Origin: Acinetobacter sp. P8-3-8
GTDB lineage: Bacteria; Pseudomonadota; Gammaproteobacteria; Pseudomonadales; Moraxellaceae
Reading direction: 5' to 3'
DNA length: 64,000 nucleotides
Assembly (NCBI RefSeq): GCF_000214135.1
Contig: NZ_AFIE01000007.1
Location: forward strand, 56,239 to 120,238
Positions 63,229 through 64,000 of the stretch are shown in pieces (positions within the stretch are counted from its first letter, which is position 1; each line of letters opens with the position of its first letter). The position numbers were made by a program, and so were the translations under genes. Under the pieces are notes generated by a model. It was given only the letters and a program-made list of their open reading frames with translations. It had not been told where the DNA came from and searched no databases.

Positions 63229-64000
63229 ATGAAAAACAATTTTCCAATAAGGTCATTCTATTCAGCACTCATATTTAGCCTGTATGCCTCATCTTCTTTC
63301 GCAGGCGTTGTGGACTTTAGCCAATGTGGTGCAAACTCTTCTTTCGCTATCGTCACTCAAAGCGAAGGACCAACCTATGCTTGTGGTGGGATCGACACTG
63401 GCGTTGGTAACCCTATCAATGTCCTCAATGGCAATAAGTTTGAAGCTGTGGAAGACTTTAAAGAACTTCCCTCCTTTAAAGGTCTCTCCTTCTCTCGGTT
63501 TTATAATAGCCAAAGTCATGCCAATACTCCTTTCGGCTATGGTTGGTACAGCTCTTTTAATCTTAAACTTTATGAACAACCCGATATTATCCAGATTCGT
63601 CTTGAATCTGGAAAACGTATCAATTTCAAAAAAATAGAATTAACTTAGGCAACAATCAGTTTGTTATTCGTGCCCTACCTCTCAATCCTTCCGATGGTTG
63701 GATTGAAAAGAAAATTGATGGTTCTGGGTGGGTATGGCACAAGACTCAATCCAATCAAGATTATTTCTTTCAGTATTTAGGTGGTAAAGATCCTCATCTA
63801 GCACACATCACCAAGATTACTGCTCTCGCAGATATTGAAAAAAATGATCCTACTCTGAATTTTTCTTTTGCTTATGATCAGCAACAGCGCTTAGTTAGTG
63901 TTAAAAATGGGCAAGGTCAGCAGCTTAATTTTGCTTATTCAACAACCAAGTTTGGTTTGCCTCAAATTGTTTTAACCACACCACTTGGTCAATATTTCTA
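63229..64000 (+). pseudogene. Rhs-type protein, 5' part, frameshifted in an A7 tract
   Basis: The ATG at 63229 starts a signal peptide (MKNNFPIRSFYSALIFSLYA, then SSSFAG) followed by an Rhs/DUF6531-type start (GNPINVLNGNKFEAVEDF, LSFSRFYNSQ). The frame ends at 63648 because an A7 run (63628-63634) puts reading one base out. With one more A the frame continues open to the window end as NRINLGNNQFVIRALPLNPS and later ITALADIEKNDPTLNFSFAYD, YDQQQRLVSVKNGQG, clear YD-repeat style coding. It may be a pseudogene, a phase switch, a ribosomal slippage site or a sequencing error. Confidence 0.8.

Overview
The window reads as Acinetobacter chromosome carrying most of a prophage. The host call rests on the AT-rich base composition, a ygiW-qseBC-like regulatory locus, a Fur-controlled hemP, a PBP1b gene followed by an LpoP-like lipoprotein gene, a Nudix/thiamine-phosphate-synthase fusion and the order DUF1615 lipoprotein - HAD hydrolase - proB - obgE. 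The species cannot be fixed from sequence reading alone.

Bases 1 to about 37,720 are one end of a lambda-organised temperate phage with podovirus-type virion genes. A CI-like S24 repressor (28949) and a Cro-like gene (28841, leftward) face each other across three 14-bp operators, and three more copies of the same operator sit at a second promoter (30179-30238). Leftward from the Cro gene run small Cys-rich early proteins, an O-like and a P-like replication pair with a probable origin inside the O-like gene, terminase, a P22-type portal, a scaffold-like protein, an N4-gp56-type major capsid protein and then a long series of poorly characterised, partly repetitive virion proteins, all on the minus strand. 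Rightward from the second promoter run early genes of unknown function, a DUF2303 protein, YqaJ exonuclease, RecT, a UvrD/FBH1-like helicase and a PrtN-like protein at the prophage edge. No integrase or lysis gene is inside the window, so the other prophage end lies beyond base 1.

Bases 37,800 to 54,450 hold housekeeping genes: the DUF1615 lipoprotein and HAD hydrolase, proline synthesis (proB) with the ribosome GTPase obgE, a lone prfH, the C4-dicarboxylate carrier dctA, a TrpD2/YbiB protein, yeaC, nadK, mrcB with its presumed activator lpoP, a Nudix-TMP synthase fusion, hemP, and ygiW-qseB-qseC.

Bases 54,580 to 61,440 are bounded by two inversely oriented copies of a non-coding repeat with terminal inverted repeats; one copy has a perfect 9-bp target duplication. 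Between them lie a PilB/GspE-type ATPase and a 3-hydroxybutyrate cluster (bdhA, GntP-family permease, LysR regulator). The scoAB CoA-transferase just outside the second copy completes a ketone-body pathway to acetoacetyl-CoA. The window ends in the 5' part of an Rhs-type gene broken by a one-base shift in an A7 tract.

The most unusual items are the exact 22-residue repeats in the 1012-residue virion protein, a RyR-domain protein and a CsrA-like protein in the virion operon, a possible pseudoknotted RNA in the late operon, a 28-residue membrane peptide gene coupled at both ends, iterons phased about 21 bp apart in the replication gene, and the mosaic inverted repeats in the chromosome.
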